Source: Panacagrimonas sp052386745 (lineage in GTDB: Bacteria > Pseudomonadota > Gammaproteobacteria > Nevskiales > Nevskiaceae). From it: 64,000 bases of DNA. Below, in pieces: positions 38,820-46,437 of the stretch. Location of the stretch: the NCBI GenBank assembly GCA_052386745.1, contig JBQTJW010000014.1:1-64000 (forward strand), given 5' to 3'. The translations under genes were made by a program, and so were the position numbers. The notes below the pieces were generated by a model that saw nothing but the letters and a program-made list of their open reading frames with translations, searched no databases and was not told where the DNA came from. Within the stretch, counting starts at the first letter, position 1. Every line of letters begins with the position of its first letter.

Positions 38820-39929
38820 TCAGGCCATCATCTGCAACAGCGGGATGCCGGCCACTTCGCGCCGCCAGCCGCGCAGCAGGCCGATGTTCGCATTGGCCCC
38901 ATCGGCCATCAGGGCCTCGATTTCGGCGCGAGGCGCAAGCAGCGAAGGCGGCACTCCCAGTTCCAGCGCGAGGGTACGCACGCGCTCGATCAGGCACTTG
39001 ATCTTCAGCTTTTCGGCATCGCTTGCACGGACTTCGACGACCAGGGCCGGGGCACTCGAATCGGCGGCCTGCTGGATGAGGGCGAGCAGGGTTTCGGCGT
39101 GCCGGTCCAGCGACTTCGGCGGCAGGACGGCGAGGGCGACGAGCTGGTCCAGGGTGCGCGGGCGGCGCTCGGCCAGGGCGTAGATCGCCTCGTCGGGCAA
39201 TATCCAGCGCCGCGGGCGGTCGCGCTGTTCGGCCAGCACTTCGCGCCATTCCGCGAGCCTTGCCGCAACGTGCTGGGCGGCGGGCTCCAGGCGAACCAGC
39301 CCCTTCAGGCGCTTCCACTCCGTTTGCGGGGAAGCGCGGTAGCGGGCGGGCACGGCCAGCGCGCGGCAGTCTTCACGCAGCCAGGCGAGACGTCCGCGCT
39401 GATCGAGTTCCTCTTCGAGCCGGGGGTAGATCTGCGCGAGGTAGCGCACGTCGTCCGCCGCGTAGGCGATCTCTTTCGGTCCTAGCGGACGCAGCGACCA
39501 GTCGGCACGCGACAGACTCTTGTCCAGCCTGACCCCGGTCATGGCCTCGACCAGCCCCGCGTAACCGAGCTGTTCGCCGTATCCCAGCATCGCCGCGGCA
39601 ACCTGGGTGTCGAACAGAGGATCGGGACAGGCTCCGGCATGGCGGCCGAGAATCTCGAGGTCCTGTCCGCCGGCGTGAAACACGCGCAGGGCGCCGGGCC
39701 GCACGAGCAGGTTCCAGAGTGGCTGGAAGTCGAGGCCGGCCAGCATGTCGATGCAGGCGTTCGAGTCGCCGGTTCCCACCTGGACCAGGCACAGCTGCGG
39801 GTGGTAGGTCTGCTCGCGGACGAACTCCGTGTCCAGCGCCAGAAACGGGGCGGCGCGCCAGCGGTCGATGGACTCCGACAGGGCGGATTGCGTGCTGATG
39901 AAGAGGGGCGACACGGGCGATGGGTGCAT
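38820..39929 (-). CDS. rnd: Ribonuclease D
   Basis: Encodes 369 residues. The DEDD exonuclease core shows FLALDTEF (first D and E), a second site in RVFHAGGQDLEIL, and YAADDVRYLAQIY (last D), followed by HRDC domains (RPRRWILPDEAIYALAERRPRTLDQL). RNase D trims tRNA 3' ends; the neighbouring tRNA gene is a nice but probably accidental link. The start ATG at 39929 gives the normal N-terminus SALSESIDRWRAAPFLALDTE. Confidence 0.94.
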   Translation of the reverse strand: MHPSPVSPLFISTQSALSESIDRWRAAPFLALDTEFVREQTYHPQLCLVQVGTGDSNACIDMLAGLDFQPLWNLLVRPGALRVFHAGGQDLEILGRHAGACPDPLFDTQVAAAMLGYGEQLGYAGLVEAMTGVRLDKSLSRADWSLRPLGPKEIAYAADDVRYLAQIYPRLEEELDQRGRLAWLREDCRALAVPARYRASPQTEWKRLKGLVRLEPAAQHVAARLAEWREVLAEQRDRPRRWILPDEAIYALAERRPRTLDQLVALAVLPPKSLDRHAETLLALIQQAADSSAPALVVEVRASDAEKLKIKCLIERVRTLALELGVPPSLLAPRAEIEALMADGANANIGLLRGWRREVAGIPLLQMMA

Positions 39930-39988
39930 GGGTCCGGAAATTGAGGCTCTACAATAGCGGCTCGAATTCAGAGTCGCTTCAATCTCCC

Positions 39989-40570
39989 GTGGGCCAAGTC
40001 CTTGCCGCTACCTTGAATCTGCTCCTGTTCCGCGCGGGTCCGCAGGATTTTCCCTTTGATCCGAAGCTGACGGGTGTGCTGGTGCCCATCACCGTGCTCG
40101 TCAGCTACGTGGTGCAGATGCTGGTCTACCCACCCCTGGTGGCGGCGGCGATGGCCCTGGCGGTGGTGATGGGACTGGCCCTCGCGGTCAAGCTGGTCCT
40201 GCATTTCCGCAAGCTGGGCACGCGCTTTCTTCAGACCTATCACTCGCTGCTGGTGGTCAATGCGGTGACGACGCTGCTGCTCTGGCCCGCGATGTCCGCG
40301 CTGGCGCCCGCGCTCAGGAAAATGGCCGCACATCCCAAGGGCATGGAGGCCGGCGCCGAACTGGATATCGCCGCGGGGCCTGCGACCCTGGTGCTGGTGG
40401 TCGCCATCTGGAACTTTGCCGTCAGCGCCAACGTGTTCGGTCATGCCACGGGGGTCGGCCCCGGGCGTGGTGCGGCGATCGCGCTGATGGTGGCCCTGGG
40501 CATGCAGATGTTCGTGCTGTTCTTTTCGGCGATGGCGGCAGCCCTGGTCGGCATGCCCGCATCGGGTTAG
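39989..40570 (+). CDS. Hypothetical integral membrane protein
   Basis: About 193 residues from the GTG at 39989 (VGQVLAATLNLLLFRAGPQDFPFD); the frame is open from 39920 but the earlier part is antisense to the rnd start. Five hydrophobic segments (TGVLVPITVLVSYVVQMLVY, AAAMALAVVMGLALAVKLVL, SLLVVNAVTTLLLWPAM, LVLVVAIWNFAVSANVF, LGMQMFVLFFSAMAAALVG). The topology is similar to Yip1-like small membrane proteins. No function assigned. Divergent from rnd and followed by mpl. Confidence 0.72.
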   Translation: MGQVLAATLNLLLFRAGPQDFPFDPKLTGVLVPITVLVSYVVQMLVYPPLVAAAMALAVVMGLALAVKLVLHFRKLGTRFLQTYHSLLVVNAVTTLLLWPAMSALAPALRKMAAHPKGMEAGAELDIAAGPATLVLVVAIWNFAVSANVFGHATGVGPGRGAAIALMVALGMQMFVLFFSAMAAALVGMPASG

Positions 40571-40633
40571 CCCGGCCGTCAGGCCGCGCTGCGCGGAATT
40601 TTCGAATTGACGCCCTCACCGAAACCGGCCTCC

Positions 40634-41989
40634 ATGCACCTGCACATCCTGGGTATCTGCGGCACCTTCATGGCCGGCATCGCGGCGCTGGCGCGCGAGG
40701 CCGGGCACAAGGTCACCGGGTCGGACGCCAACGCCTGGCCGCCCATGTCCACCCAGCTGGAACAGCTCGGCATCGAGGTGCGCCAGGGCTACGAGGTGTC
40801 CCACCTGATCCCGGCGCCGGACGTGGTGGTGGTGGGCAACGTGGTGACGCGCGGCGCGCGCTTCCCGGCCATGGAATACGTGCTCAACGCCGGGCTGCCG
40901 TACGTGTCCGGACCGCAGTGGCTGGCCGAGCATGTGCTGCCGGGACGGCACGTGCTGGCGGTGGCCGGCACCCATGGCAAGACCACGACCACCAGCCTGC
41001 TCGCCTGGCTGCTGGACCAGGCCGGGCTGGACCCGGGGTTCCTGGTGGGCGGCGTGCCGCTGAACTTCGGCGTGTCGGCGCGGCTGGGGAGCGGCCGCCA
41101 TTTCGTGATCGAGGCCGACGAGTACGACACCGCCTTCTTCGACAAGCGCTCCAAGTTCGTGCACTACCGGCCGCGCACCTGCGTGCTCAACAACCTCGAA
41201 TACGACCACGCCGACATCTTTCCCGACCTCGCCGCCATCGAGCGCCAGTTCCATCACCTGGTGCGCACGGTCCCGGGTGACGGCCAGCTGGTGGTCAACG
41301 GCCGCGACGCCAACCTGGCGCGCGTGCTGCAGATGGGCGCCTGGAGCACGATCGAGCGCTTCGACAGCGAGGACGGCTGGAGCGCAAGGGACGCGGACGG
41401 CGGCTTCGAGCTCAGCGTGAGCGGCCTGCCGCAGGGCGTCGTGCGCTCGCCGCTGCCGGGGCTGCACAACCGTTCCAACACCCTGGCCGCGTTCGCCGCC
41501 GCGGCGCACGTGGGCGTGCCGCTGACCACGAGCATCGAGGCGCTGTCGCGCTTCCAGAGCGTGCGGCGCCGGCTGGAGAAAGTGGGCGAGGCGCGCGGGG
41601 TTGCGGTCTACGACGATTTTGCCCACCACCCCACGGCGGTGCAGGTGACCATCGATGCACTGCGACGCCAGCCCGGCGGGCGCATCCTGGCCGTGCTGGA
41701 GCCGCGCTCCAACACCATGCGCCTGGGCTCGCACAGCGCCGACCTCGCCGGTGCGCTGGACGAGGCGGCGCTGAGTTTCGTGTTCGTGCGGCCGGACCTG
41801 GGCTGGGACGTGGGCGCGGCGCTGGGCGCGCTGGGCGAGCGCCTGCGCGTGGAAAACGACATCGACCGCCTGGTGCAGGCGATCGCCGCCGAGGCGCGTA
41901 GTGGCGACCGCGTGCTGGTGATGAGCAACGGCGATTTCGGCGGCATCCACCCGAAGCTGCTGAAAGCGCTGTCGGCCGGTTCGCACTAG
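40634..41989 (+). CDS. mpl: UDP-N-acetylmuramate:L-alanyl-gamma-D-glutamyl-meso-DAP ligase Mpl
   Basis: Encodes 451 residues. Mpl reattaches recycled tripeptide to UDP-MurNAc in peptidoglycan recycling. The start MHLHILGICGTFMAGIAALA is diagnostic for Mpl, with the P-loop AVAGTHGKTTTTSLLAWLL, VIEADEYDTAFFDKRSKFVHY and YDDFAHHPTAVQVTI. The ATG at 40634 was chosen over the earlier TTG because it gives this conserved N-terminus. Confidence 0.96.
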   Translation: MHLHILGICGTFMAGIAALAREAGHKVTGSDANAWPPMSTQLEQLGIEVRQGYEVSHLIPAPDVVVVGNVVTRGARFPAMEYVLNAGLPYVSGPQWLAEHVLPGRHVLAVAGTHGKTTTTSLLAWLLDQAGLDPGFLVGGVPLNFGVSARLGSGRHFVIEADEYDTAFFDKRSKFVHYRPRTCVLNNLEYDHADIFPDLAAIERQFHHLVRTVPGDGQLVVNGRDANLARVLQMGAWSTIERFDSEDGWSARDADGGFELSVSGLPQGVVRSPLPGLHNRSNTLAAFAAAAHVGVPLTTSIEALSRFQSVRRRLEKVGEARGVAVYDDFAHHPTAVQVTIDALRRQPGGRILAVLEPRSNTMRLGSHSADLAGALDEAALSFVFVRPDLGWDVGAALGALGERLRVENDIDRLVQAIAAEARSGDRVLVMSNGDFGGIHPKLLKALSAGSH

Positions 41990-42063
41990 CCCCGGGCGTC
42001 AGCGCCGGGCGTTCAGGGCGCGGTGCTAACCTGCGCGCAGATCTTCATTCTTCGACCCTCCGC

Positions 42064-43419
42064 ATGACCACCGAGCGCCCCGCTGCCGCCTTGCCGTCCT
42101 CCCGCGAATTGCAGGCGCTGGCCGCGCGCGTGCTGGACATGGCCCGCGACGCCGGCGCCGGCCAGTGCGAGGCCAGCATTTCGCATTCGCGCGGCTTCTC
42201 GGTGAGCGTGCGCAACGGCGAGGTGGAGAGCCTGGAATTCCAGCGCGACCGCAGCCTGGGCCTCACCGTGTACTTCGGCCACCACAAGGGCAATGCCTCC
42301 ACCGGCGACCTCAGCGATCGCGGTCTGCGCGAGTGCGTGCAGGCCGCCGCCACCATCGCCCGCGTGACCGAGGAAGATCCCTGTTCCGGCCTCGCCGACG
42401 CCGCGCTGATGGCGCGCGAGCAGCCGGATCTGGAGCTGGACCATCCCTGGGACCTCACCCCGGAGGCCGCGATCGAACGCGCCCGCGCCTGCGAGGCCGC
42501 GGCGCTGGCGGTGGACGCGCGCATCGACCAGAGCGAGGGCGCCGGCCTGTCCACCCAGCGTGGCGTGTCCATGTACGCCAATTCGCACGGTTTCTTCGGC
42601 GGGCGCGTGGGCACGCAGCACAGCCTGAGTTGCGCCGTGGTGGCGACCGACGCCGACGGCATGCAGCGCGACTACTGGTGGGACGGCGGGCGCAACCCGG
42701 CGCAACTGGACGCGCCCGAGGCCATCGGCCGCCGCGCCGGCCAGCGGGCCATTGCCCGGCTCGGTTCCAGGCCGCTGAGCACGCGCAACGCGCCGGTGCT
42801 GTTCGTGCCGGAAATGGCGCGCGGCCTGTTCGGGCAATTCGTGGCTGCCATCTCGGGCGCGGCGCTGTACCGCAAGGCCACCTTCCTGCTCGACAAGCTC
42901 GGCCAGCCGGTGTTTTCGCCCTGCGTGAAGATCTCGCAGCAGCCGTTCATCCGCCAGGGCTCTTCCAGCGCGGCCTTCGATCACGAGGGCGTGAGCACCC
43001 GCGAGCGCGAGCTGGTGAAGGACGGCGTGCTGGGCGGCTGGGTGCTGGGCAGCTATTCCGCACGCAAGCTCGGGCTGGCCACCACCGGCAACGCCGGCGG
43101 CGTGTTCAACCTGGTGGTGGAACCCGGCGACGCCGACTACGCCCGCCTGCTGCGTGACATGGGCACGGGCCTGGTCGTCACCGAACTGATGGGCCAGGGC
43201 GCCAACGGCGTGACCGGCGACTACTCCCGCGGCGCCGCCGGTTTCTGGGTGGAGAACGGCGCGATCGTGGCGCCTGTGGAAGGCGTTACCATCGCCGGCA
43301 ACTTGCTCAGGATGTATCGCGATATCCGCGCCCTGGGCAGCGACGTGGACTCGCGCTCCGGCGTGCGCTGCGGCTCGGTGCTGATTGGCGAGATGACCAT
43401 CGCCGGCGACGGGGAGTGA
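42064..43419 (+). CDS. pmbA: Metalloprotease PmbA (TldE)
   Basis: Encodes 451 residues of the TldD/PmbA family. PmbA partners with TldD in cleaving peptides such as microcin precursors and the CcdA antitoxin. Family stretches: RNGEVESLEFQRDRSLGLTV, YYWWDGGRNPAQLDAPEAIGRRA-type region (here RDYWWDGGRNPAQ), SGAALYRKATFLLDKLG and the C-terminal TGDYSRGAAGFWVENG. tldD is not in this window. A terminator hairpin follows at 43440. Confidence 0.94.
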   Translation: MTTERPAAALPSSRELQALAARVLDMARDAGAGQCEASISHSRGFSVSVRNGEVESLEFQRDRSLGLTVYFGHHKGNASTGDLSDRGLRECVQAAATIARVTEEDPCSGLADAALMAREQPDLELDHPWDLTPEAAIERARACEAAALAVDARIDQSEGAGLSTQRGVSMYANSHGFFGGRVGTQHSLSCAVVATDADGMQRDYWWDGGRNPAQLDAPEAIGRRAGQRAIARLGSRPLSTRNAPVLFVPEMARGLFGQFVAAISGAALYRKATFLLDKLGQPVFSPCVKISQQPFIRQGSSSAAFDHEGVSTRERELVKDGVLGGWVLGSYSARKLGLATTGNAGGVFNLVVEPGDADYARLLRDMGTGLVVTELMGQGANGVTGDYSRGAAGFWVENGAIVAPVEGVTIAGNLLRMYRDIRALGSDVDSRSGVRCGSVLIGEMTIAGDGE

Positions 43420-43439
43420 CACAGGAATTCGGATTCAAG

Positions 43440-43462
43440 GGGTGCGGCCTCGCACCCTTTTT
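43440..43462 (+). terminator. Rho-independent terminator after pmbA
   Basis: GGGTGCG (43440-43446) pairs perfectly with CGCACCC (43451-43457) around a GCCT loop, followed at once by five T. It lies 20 bp after the pmbA stop and separates pmbA from the next gene. Confidence 0.85.
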
Positions 43463-43491
43463 GCAGCGCGGTTCATGAAGGAGGAGTGGAC

Positions 43492-43980
43492 ATGATCAGA
43501 ATCAAGACGGTGGCTTTCACGATGCTGGCGTTCCTGCCGCTGGCCGGCCACGCGGCGGTGGCGCAGAAGCCGGGGCTGTGGTCGGTGACGATCGTGCAGA
43601 AGATCGACCCTCAGCTGATCGCGCAGATGAAGCAGATGGGCTTGCAACCGCCGGTGCTGCCGCCTATCGAGTACGACGTGTGCCTGACCGCGGAACAGGT
43701 GGCCAAGAACGCGCTGCCGGACGTCACCGACCCCGCGAGCGGCTGCGGCGCCAAGAACGTGAAGCGCTCTGGCGACACCCTGACCGGCGACCTGGAATGC
43801 CACGGCCAGCTCGAAGGCAAGGGCAAGGTGAAGATCAACCTCACCGGGCCGGAGAGCTACACGGGCGATTCGGAATTCGAGGGCGCCTCGCGCGAGGGCT
43901 TCCCTGTCAACATGACCAGCACCCTGTCCGGCAAGTGGAAGACGGCGGACTGCGGGTCCGTCAAGCCGCTCGGTTCCTGA
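43492..43980 (+). CDS. DUF3617 exported protein
   Basis: Encodes 162 residues. A strong GGAGGAG-like site (GAAGGAGGAGTGGAC) precedes the ATG at 43492. A signal peptide (TVAFTMLAFLPLAGHAAVA) is followed by KPGLWSVTIVQKI, four cysteines (VCLTAEQV, GCGAKNV, LECHGQ, ADCGSV) and the late TLSGKWKTADCG, the usual ending of DUF3617 proteins. Function unknown; periplasmic. The terminator upstream makes it an independent transcription unit, followed 50 bp later by glmS. Confidence 0.85.
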   Translation: MIRIKTVAFTMLAFLPLAGHAAVAQKPGLWSVTIVQKIDPQLIAQMKQMGLQPPVLPPIEYDVCLTAEQVAKNALPDVTDPASGCGAKNVKRSGDTLTGDLECHGQLEGKGKVKINLTGPESYTGDSEFEGASREGFPVNMTSTLSGKWKTADCGSVKPLGS

Positions 43981-44030
43981 GCACGCATCACTCCGCTGCC
44001 ATCCATCCCAAACGCAGGACCTTGTAGCGA

Positions 44031-45866
44031 ATGTGCGGAATCGTGGGTGCGGTGGCGCGGCGGGATGTGACGCCCGTTCTGGTGGAGGGCCTGCGCCGGC
44101 TCGAATATCGGGGCTATGACTCGGCAGGTGTAGCGCTGCTGACGGATTCGGGCACGCTCGAACGCCGTCGCGCGCAGGGCAAGGTGCAGCAATTGGCCGA
44201 GGCCATTGCGCAGGCGCCCATCGCCGGCACGCGCGGCATTGCGCACACGCGCTGGGCCACGCACGGCGTGCCCAGCGAGCGCAACGCGCACCCGCACTTT
44301 TCCGAGGACCAGGTTGCGCTGGTCCACAACGGCATCATCGAGAACCACGAGGAACTGCGCGCCCAGCTGCGCGCCAAGGGCTTCGTGTTCACCTCGGAAA
44401 CCGATACCGAAGTCGTCGCACATTTGCTCAACGACTGCTTCAAGCAGACCGGCAACCTGATGTCGGCCATGCAGTCGGTTATCCGCTGCCTGCACGGCGC
44501 CTACGCCATCGTGGCGCTCGACCGGCGCGATCCCGATCGCCTGGTCTGCGCCCGCGCCGGCTGCCCGGTGGTGCTCGGCGAGGGGGCCGATGCGTACTTC
44601 GTAGCCTCCGACGTGCAGGCCCTGCTGCCGCAGACGCGCCATTTCCGTTTCCTGGAAGAGGGCGACGTGGCCGAGATCAGCCTCGGCGGCATCCGCGTGC
44701 TAAACCGTGACGGGCGGCTGGTGGAGCGCGCGCTGAAGCAGTCGGAACTCTCCGCGGACGCGGTGGAGCGCGGCGAATACGCGCACTACATGCTCAAGGA
44801 GATCTTCGAGCAACCGCGCGCGCTGGGCGACACGCTGGCCGAGCGCATCGCCGGCAACCGCGTGCTCGAAGCGGCGCTGGGCCCGCGCGCTCAGCACATT
44901 CTTCCGCAGGTGCGCGGCGTGCACATCGTGGCCTGCGGAACCAGCTACCACGCCGGGCTGATCGCGCGCTACTACGTTGAACAGGGCGCGCGCCTGCCGT
45001 GCAGCGTGGAGGTGGCCAGCGAGTTCCGCTACCGCCGGCCGGTGGTGCTGCCGGGAACCTTGCTGATTGCCATCTCGCAGTCCGGCGAAACGGCCGACAC
45101 GCTCGCTGCGCTGCGCTACGCGCGCGAACTGGGCTACGTGGCCACCGCTGCCATCTGCAATGTGCCGGAATCGTCCCTGGTGCGGGAAGCCGACATGGTG
45201 CTGATGACGCGCGCCGGGCCGGAAATCGGCGTGGCCTCCACCAAGGCTTTCACCACGCAGCTGGCGGCGCTGTCCCTGTTCGGCATCGCGCTGGCGCGGC
45301 ACAACGGCATGGATGCGCGCACCGAAGCGCTGTACGTGCGCCAGATCGCACACGTGCCTGAAGTCGTCGAAAAGACGCTCGCGCTGGAACCGCGGATCAA
45401 GGAATGGGCGAAGCATTTCGCCAACAAGCACCACGCCCTGTTCCTCGGCCGTGGCCCCACTTTCCCGGTGGCCATGGAGGGCGCGCTCAAGCTCAAGGAA
45501 ATCTCCTACATCCACGCCGAGGCCTACGCCGCCGGCGAACTCAAGCACGGCCCGCTCGCCCTGGTGGATGCGGACATGCCCGTGATCGCCGTGGCGCCCA
45601 ACAACGCGCTGCTGGAAAAGCTCAAGTCCAACCTGCAGGAAGTGCGTGCCCGCGGCGGCAAGCTCTACGTGTTTGCCGACCCCAACACCGGCTTCGTCTC
45701 CGAGCCCGGCACCGAGGTGCTGCTCATGCCCGAGCACATCGAGGCCATCCAGTCCCCGCTGGTTTACACCATCCCCCTGCAACTGCTCGCGTACCACGTC
45801 GCCGTGCTCCGCGGCACCGACGTCGACCAGCCTCGCAACCTGGCCAAGAGTGTCACGGTGGAATGA
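44031..45866 (+). CDS. glmS: Glutamine-fructose-6-phosphate aminotransferase GlmS
   Basis: Encodes 611 residues, the usual length. It makes glucosamine-6-phosphate from fructose-6-phosphate and glutamine, feeding cell-wall and LPS synthesis. The N-terminus MCGIVGAV exposes the catalytic Cys after Met removal; VLVEGLRRLEYRGYDSAGVA and HTRWATHG belong to the glutaminase domain, and CGTSYHAGLIARYY, SQSGETADTLAAL and EGALKLKEISYIHAEAYAAGELKHGPLALV to the two SIS domains. It ends NLAKSVTVE, the exact peptide encoded by the Tn7 target. It is the last clearly core gene before the accessory island. Confidence 0.98.
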   Translation: MCGIVGAVARRDVTPVLVEGLRRLEYRGYDSAGVALLTDSGTLERRRAQGKVQQLAEAIAQAPIAGTRGIAHTRWATHGVPSERNAHPHFSEDQVALVHNGIIENHEELRAQLRAKGFVFTSETDTEVVAHLLNDCFKQTGNLMSAMQSVIRCLHGAYAIVALDRRDPDRLVCARAGCPVVLGEGADAYFVASDVQALLPQTRHFRFLEEGDVAEISLGGIRVLNRDGRLVERALKQSELSADAVERGEYAHYMLKEIFEQPRALGDTLAERIAGNRVLEAALGPRAQHILPQVRGVHIVACGTSYHAGLIARYYVEQGARLPCSVEVASEFRYRRPVVLPGTLLIAISQSGETADTLAALRYARELGYVATAAICNVPESSLVREADMVLMTRAGPEIGVASTKAFTTQLAALSLFGIALARHNGMDARTEALYVRQIAHVPEVVEKTLALEPRIKEWAKHFANKHHALFLGRGPTFPVAMEGALKLKEISYIHAEAYAAGELKHGPLALVDADMPVIAVAPNNALLEKLKSNLQEVRARGGKLYVFADPNTGFVSEPGTEVLLMPEHIEAIQSPLVYTIPLQLLAYHVAVLRGTDVDQPRNLAKSVTVE

Positions 45867-45889
45867 TATAAATAATTCTTTTTATTAAT
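45831..45889 (+). other. attTn7-type target region at the end of glmS
   Basis: The last codons of glmS (NLAKSVTVE) are the highly conserved stretch that Tn7 TnsD proteins recognise, and the first 23 bp after the stop codon form the spacer up to the usual insertion point. The sequence is AT-rich from just after the stop, which marks the edge between core and accessory DNA. The target function is established for the family; use here is inferred from what follows. Confidence 0.6.
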
Positions 45890-45934
45890 TGTGATCGCAT
45901 CGGTAAAACCGGTAATTTTTGGTAAAACCCGTAA
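45890..45934. mobile_element. Possible Tn7-like transposon end with two 14-bp repeats
   Basis: Starting 24 bp after the glmS stop is TGTGATCGC, with the terminal TGT usual for Tn7-type ends. It is followed by GGTAAAACCGGTAA (45902-45915) and GGTAAAACCCGTAA (45921-45934), a repeat with 19-bp period that looks like tandem transposase-binding sites. No tns gene is present next to it, although in Tn7 the tns genes lie near this end, so it may be an eroded end or the edge of a tns-free derivative. The matching end would be beyond 64000. Confidence 0.4.
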
Positions 45935-46370
45935 CTCCTCTGTCGGCCCCACGGCGCACTGTTTAGGAAGTACTGAAGGTAATGATCTTTTCTCCGCCGA
46001 TCTTGGTCTCGATCAAATGGATCGGCCGTTGATTGGCCGACTTATTGACGTCCGGCAGTGCTTTTCTCGCTGTGGAGGCCTTGATGACGTGTCAGAGCAT
46101 GGCTGCTCGTGCGTCACCGACTGCCCAGAGCAGGGACCGCTGTATCGAAGACGAAGGTCCTTGACACTCGTATGTAAGCTGACGCGCTAAACGAGTTCAG
46201 CGAGTTACCGGCGCAGGAGGACCTTTACGAGGCTTGTGGTCGAGTCCCACCGAAGCGTACTCTTAGAGGTCAGCTTCAAGCCGCGATTTGGGGAGCTACG
46301 GGCGACAATCGATTGCGCAAGATCGGATGAGCCCAGCCTCATCGCAGGTCAATTCATTCATTTTTGCTAC
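45935..46370. other. Intergenic stretch without a convincing gene
   Basis: About 440 bp between the putative transposon end and the hairpin upstream of the GHKL ATPase gene. Two plus-strand ORFs (99 and 86 codons) have no family features and poor codon choice; the second runs into the ATPase gene. A minus-strand remnant is listed separately. The defence operon promoter is probably here, but no clear -35/-10 pair could be fixed. Confidence 0.5.
45963..46190 (-). pseudogene. Possible decayed coding remnant
   Basis: On the minus strand one frame reads about 75 codons of protein-like sequence (SSSIQRSLLWAVGDARAAML, then after one TGA, HVIKASTARKALPDVNKSAN and IHLIETKIGGEKIITFSTS) before a TAA at 45963-45965. 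The single internal TGA and the lack of a start suggest a fragment of a former gene, possibly from an insertion element or the old transposon. The family was not recognised and the reading may be accidental. Confidence 0.3.
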
Positions 46371-46401
46371 CCGACGGCCGAGGTGACCCCTCGGCCGTCG
46401 G
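46371..46401 (+). promoter_or_regulatory. Perfect 13-bp inverted repeat upstream of the defence operon
   Basis: CCGACGGCCGAGG (46371-46383) and CCTCGGCCGTCGG (46389-46401) are exact complements around TGACC. The repeat ends 36 bp before the ATG of the GHKL ATPase. No T-run follows directly, so it may be an operator for a regulator, a leader-RNA structure or a weak terminator shielding the island from upstream transcription. Confidence 0.65.
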
Positions 46402-46437
46402 CCAGCTCGGCTTTCCTAAAGCGAGGAGCCCGCTTAG

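Noticed and set aside
45891..46190. A 99-codon plus-strand ORF next to glmS
   Set aside because: No family features, cysteine/arginine-rich translation, no ribosome-binding site, and it overlaps the possible transposon end repeats.
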